A stretch of DNA of 64,000 nt. Origin: Caballeronia insecticola (GTDB lineage Bacteria > Pseudomonadota > Gammaproteobacteria > Burkholderiales > Burkholderiaceae). Position 1 is the first letter of the stretch, and every line of letters starts with the position of its first letter. Both the position numbers and the translations under genes were made by a program. The notes below the pieces were generated by a model, which was given only the letters and a program-made list of their open reading frames with translations, did not search any database and was not told the DNA's origin. Shown here piece by piece: positions 63,257-64,000 of the stretch. The stretch spans positions 372,001-436,000 of the forward strand of contig NC_021294.1 in the NCBI RefSeq assembly GCF_000402035.1, given 5' to 3'.

Positions 63257-64000
63257 ATGATCGAACTCAAGCTGGAGCGCGGCTCGCGTCAGGCGCCGAC
63301 GCTCGTCGAACAACTGGTGCGCGCGTTCGCCACGGCGATCGACGAGCAGACGCTGCGCGCGGGCGCGCTCCTGCCGTCGGTCAGACGCCTGGCCGATGCC
63401 GAAAATCTCAGCACCTTCACGGTGACGGAGGCGTATGGCAGGCTCGTGTCGATGGGTCTCGTCACCGCGCGGCGCGGCTCGGGCTATCGCGTGGCCGTGC
63501 GCGCGCACAGCGAGCGCGTGCGCGCCGTCGAATGGCAGCCGCCGAGTCTCACGGCGACCTGGCTGCTTTCCGACGTATTCGCCGATCATTCGGTGCCGAT
63601 CAAATCCGGTTGCGGCTGGCTGCCCAACGAATGGGTCAACGAGAGTGGCCTGCAACACGCGCTGCGCGCGGTGAGCCGGGTGCCGGCGGCGCGCATCGCG
63701 GATTACGGGCATCCCTATGGTTTTGCGCCGTTGCGCGAGCGTATTGCCGAGCAACTGGATCGTCACGGCCTGCCGGTGGAGGCTGCATCGAATGTGCTGC
63801 TGACGGCGGGGGCGACACAGGCGCTCGATCTCATCGTGCGCACGTTGTTGCGTCCGGGCGATGCGGTCGTCGTCGAAGATCCGGGTTACTGCAATCTGCT
63901 GCAGATTCTGCGGCTCGCCGGACTCGACGTGCATGGCGTGCCGCGTACTGTCGCGGGCATCGATACGGAGGTGTTCGAGCGCATCGTGATCGAGCATCGG
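63257..64000 (+). CDS. MocR-type GntR regulator with aminotransferase domain (3' end outside window)
   Basis: 248 codons are visible and the frame is still open at the last base. The N-terminus is a GntR winged helix (AGALLPSVRRLADAENLS, TVTEAYGRLVSMGLVTARRG), followed by a class I aminotransferase-like domain (ADYGHPYGFAPLRERIAE, LLTAGATQALDLIVRTLLR, VVVEDPGYCN). The PLP Lys would lie beyond the window. MocR proteins sense PLP-amine or amino compounds; this one is divergent from the aminotransferase and likely controls it. Confidence 0.9.
   Translation, partial: MIELKLERGSRQAPTLVEQLVRAFATAIDEQTLRAGALLPSVRRLADAENLSTFTVTEAYGRLVSMGLVTARRGSGYRVAVRAHSERVRAVEWQPPSLTATWLLSDVFADHSVPIKSGCGWLPNEWVNESGLQHALRAVSRVPAARIADYGHPYGFAPLRERIAEQLDRHGLPVEAASNVLLTAGATQALDLIVRTLLRPGDAVVVEDPGYCNLLQILRLAGLDVHGVPRTVAGIDTEVFERIVIEHR

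Overview
The window is GC-rich (mostly about 65 percent), dense chromosomal DNA from a Burkholderiaceae bacterium. It is most like Paraburkholderia or Caballeronia, judging from the hut and Pre/Hyd gene sets, the DUF4148 protein, the long HTH-type aspartate carbamoyltransferase, and the many LysR, MocR and RpiR regulators. I see no rRNA, tRNA, CRISPR array, insertion sequence or prophage. The first and last genes, a PcaQ-like LysR and a MocR regulator, run off the ends.

Layout. 1-10 kb is a signalling and lipid region: a LysR regulator, a receiver-only response regulator, PlsC, proline iminopeptidase, an EAL-YkuI_C phosphodiesterase, a FeeM-type N-acyl amino acid synthase and a large membrane PAS-GGDEF-EAL protein. 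10-12.8 kb holds a ROK regulator behind a 17-residue leader peptide, and a divergent LysE exporter/Lrp pair. 12.9-15.9 kb is hutU-hutI. 16-22 kb holds a GlsB-type membrane protein, a DUF937-OmpA protein, a YciI protein, a LysR regulator and a YbdG-type mechanosensitive channel. 22.4-31.6 kb is one tightly overlapping operon: RpiR regulator, isoaspartyl peptidase, GsiABCD-type peptide ABC importer, DmpA-type aminopeptidase and M55 D-aminopeptidase. 31.7-33 kb has CrcB and a GNAT. 33.1-38.2 kb is hutH-hutC-hutD-hutF-hutG. 38.5-40.6 kb has two secreted proteins (DUF4148, DUF1996).

40.6-48.7 kb is a RutR-type regulator divergent from the reductive pyrimidine catabolism operon (amidohydrolase, preT, preA, NCS1 transporter, hydA). 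48.8-56.9 kb holds a CDP-diacylglycerol pyrophosphatase, a BrnT/BrnA-like toxin-antitoxin pair, an HTH-fused aspartate carbamoyltransferase, YjbQ, a BON protein, an NfeD/slipin pair and an AhpD-like/LysR divergent pair. 57-61.7 kb is an EmrA-EmrB-OprM-type tripartite efflux operon with a thioesterase. 61.8-64 kb is a beta-alanine/omega-amino acid aminotransferase divergent from a MocR regulator.

How it fits together. Histidine degradation is complete but split into two blocks about 17 kb apart, each preceded by two copies of the same HutC-type operator. Pyrimidine degradation runs from uracil uptake through PreTA, HydA and the carbamoylase, and the product beta-alanine could be handled by the aminotransferase at 61.8 kb. 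Several operators can be read directly: a RutR-like palindrome on the pyrimidine promoter, a palindrome inside the efflux promoter spacer, 23-bp-phased direct repeats at the MocR locus, and a palindrome just upstream of the HTH-fused carbamoyltransferase. Most starts were placed by homology and Shine-Dalgarno sites; functions are family-level assignments from sequence reading only.
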